Shown piece after piece: positions 5,301 through 5,616 of a stretch of DNA of 5,616 nucleotides. The first letter of the stretch is position 1. The number at the start of each line of letters is the position of its first letter. The stretch is from Coleofasciculus sp. S288. GTDB taxonomy: Bacteria > Cyanobacteriota > Cyanobacteriia > Cyanobacteriales > Coleofasciculaceae. Where the stretch lies: assembly GCA_020216575.1 (NCBI GenBank), contig JAIUYC010000347.1:1-5616 (forward strand), given 5' to 3'. Below the pieces are notes generated by a model. That model did no database searches. It was not told the origin of the DNA and worked only from the letters and a program-made list of their open reading frames with translations. Both the position numbers and the translations under genes were made by a program.

Positions 5301-5616
5301 GGTGACTTTACCTGACGAGTACGCCTTAAGTTCCCAACCTCCAATTTCTAATCCCACCTCTTTTGAGACAGAGCCGATCGCTTCTGTACTTGATAACAAA
5401 ACGTCAAGTTCTCAATCGTCTCTAGAGGAGGAACTCTCCATCCCCTCCCCCAATTCTCAAAGGCTAACTTCCTCTAATTCTCCACTTTCTGGCTGTAATG
5501 ACGGTATAGCGCCAACAGAGGTCGTGGATGCCCAATCCAAAATTTCACCACTAGTCGAAGCGCTTTCTACTGGTTCTCAACCGACTGATGTCATAACCGA
5601 AGCGCTTTCTACTGGT
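2353..5616 (+). CDS. Plasmid-type replication protein: primase-polymerase-like N-terminus plus DUF3987-like NTPase (3' end outside window)
   Basis: One uninterrupted frame of 1,088 codons runs off the right edge without a stop. Start ATG 2353 follows AGGGAGGT by 7 bases. The N-terminal ~215 residues resemble archaeo-eukaryotic primase-polymerase (Prim-Pol) domains: GIGTLGGW before DFD (D124, D126; metal ligands of motif I), SGGWR (161-165) at motif II, where the family usually has a histidine, and GRFTVLAPT...GNPY (195-211). Residues ~500-790 match the DUF3987 pattern: a P-loop-like AESGQKKSP (529-537), Walker B LLALVDE (D624, E625), FGTIQP (676-681) and HWARF (R700, possible arginine finger). 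Residues ~858-910 look like a winged helix, ending in LGIGTTRGAGIRLEY. The rest is a Ser/Pro/acidic tail with a 14-residue repeat. Likely role: priming and unwinding at a plasmid origin. Large cyanobacterial plasmid Rep proteins (CyRepA type, e.g. Slr7037 of Synechocystis, from memory) carry DUF3987; the N-terminal assignment is less sure. The P-loop is degenerate (Ala and Lys for the two usual glycines). Confidence 0.8.
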   Translation, partial: MVNTSINPCAASERQIVIDWLTSHNYPALPVAPVQDARQYPKVVTACAKLGRWDHCPLSADLKPIPLFTGKNPSYLDKNGIPHLVNHRQYQHRLPSKKELDLWFAHPSNGIGTLGGWNDTVWLDFDVKKFSSQSECDTAVQSILSRIRHSFGETYLERSHSGGWRIGIKVQQKPDFTNFSLTPNGSHVGEALFEGRFTVLAPTIGPSGNPYQSIVRTQPINVKNLESMGIYATGKQHTQRQRKQTIPGSLPLEQLASQKATDILQGHCPTGDRSEALATAIQEWYGWENWTRANGILVSGTTEALAYQAGHTLGLDSDRIHRIIEGIDPTGCEPAAQYRGGEESCWKKIRRLSQTTYERHCPTYIKSKLACSQRSVVSGNVKKDPIINKQELFRKIKEILLLDLPPAELQLCKILLRAENRQISERELSQLFEALDREIELSESRNSRRAEVDNLLKLGDQSLNLREFLPAELADPLENLGVSLSIRPEVCLTSLLVATSSVHKIGTELVIHRGIGFSVPPGIYSGLVAESGQKKSPVLKAIIRKPLSILQKEKRDAFSQTNADYEKNIVEWDKCRSHNRQSKFPNGKPKKPEQLLYYFTSSTGEGILYQFQAHPHKPLLALVDELAGLFASQNKYTMGRGSDRQEILSAFDGTGATVLRASGTRADIDKISLSIFGTIQPEVLRRLMKDCSDPDGHWARFLFVNQPLSASTLPKADGKSIDLTKLLLKYYRTIDRLPVLEYRLSPEAFTRYQPVYNQLEQLRVSHPNPGMRAVYSKMEGYIGRLALNLHVLHELATGKTVPAEEIPLAIMEKAIALAKFYIGQVMLVHANCATDLSDLAPHLAKIVALSKRMDSTTGNPWIKAKVVQSGYDSRHRPRPDSIRSWFRELEALGIGTTRGAGIRLEYSWKLPDSPFDDSDPPPTSKEDNQKTKGEKWIPSKQPETLQNQCFTEILEDVDTSAHQFELDWSEFDVELRDDAQLQKVTLPDEYALSSQPPISNPTSFETEPIASVLDNKTSSSQSSLEEELSIPSPNSQRLTSSNSPLSGCNDGIAPTEVVDAQSKISPLVEALSTGSQPTDVITEALSTG
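2823..4799. repeat. Four HIP1 octamers (GCGATCGC) inside the large gene
   Basis: GCGATCGC occurs at 2823-2830, 3164-3171, 4277-4284 and 4792-4799, all within the replication-protein gene and none elsewhere in the window. HIP1 is over-represented in many cyanobacterial genomes, so the gene has probably resided in cyanobacteria for a long time. Confidence 0.9.
3467..3487 (+). repeat. Three tandem heptamers GTCAG(C/T)G inside the coding region
   Basis: GTCAGCG, GTCAGTG and GTCAGTG follow one another, 21 bases in all. The frame is kept and seven residues (around SQRSVVS, near 372-379) are encoded in the linker between the primase-like and NTPase regions. Heptamer arrays of this type (short tandemly repeated repetitive sequences) are common in filamentous cyanobacteria, usually outside genes. 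Confidence 0.75.
5556..5616 (+). repeat. 42-bp-period tandem repeat at the window edge
   Basis: A 19-base unit at 5556-5574 recurs exactly at 5598-5616, a period of 42 bases (14 residues). Both encode EALSTG, separated by SQPTDVIT. The second copy ends exactly at the window edge, so more units may follow in the hydrophilic tail of the large protein. Confidence 0.8.

Overview
This window comes from a cyanobacterium. The left edge is the 5' part of a 16S rRNA gene on the minus strand, with cyanobacterial signature stretches (the GGGGAATTTTCCG segment and the CGGACGGGTGAGTAACGCGTGA segment). Four HIP1 octamers (GCGATCGC), abundant in many cyanobacterial genomes, lie inside the large right-hand gene. 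A filamentous or Oscillatoriales-like source is plausible, but I cannot place the genus from sequence alone.

Layout. (1) Positions 1-343: 16S rRNA, minus strand, running off the left edge. It is preceded at 344-570 by a leader with a candidate boxB/boxA pair and a good rrn promoter with an A-tract. (2) Positions 571-773: gene-free, with several inverted repeats. (3) Positions 774-929, minus: a 51-residue ribbon-helix-helix (RHH) protein. (4) Positions 930-1652: no convincing gene. It holds an orphan hairpin resembling the right end of an IS200/IS605 TnpB element, a minus-strand terminator-like hairpin, short direct repeats, and a palindrome over a candidate promoter. (5) Positions 1653-1877, plus: a second, 74-residue RHH protein. 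(6) Positions 1878-2352: a 475-base untranslated stretch with competing hairpins, a 23-bp near-perfect hairpin, and a Shine-Dalgarno site that can be masked by the start of the next gene. (7) From 2353 to the right edge, plus: one uninterrupted reading frame of at least 1,088 codons. It encodes a likely plasmid replication protein: a primase-polymerase-like N-terminus, a DUF3987-like P-loop NTPase/helicase core, a winged-helix-like segment, and a repetitive hydrophilic tail.

How the parts may work together. The right half looks like a plasmid-type replication module: a small RHH DNA-binding protein with its own palindromic operator, a long structured leader, and a large replication protein whose translation start can be occluded by RNA pairing. 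This is an attractive copy-number-control arrangement, comparable in outline to the large replication-protein genes of Synechocystis plasmids (from memory, to be verified). Finding such a module about 2 kb from an rRNA operon suggests an integrated plasmid, a replicon carrying rRNA genes, or an assembly join. The regulatory links are inferred from sequence layout only.
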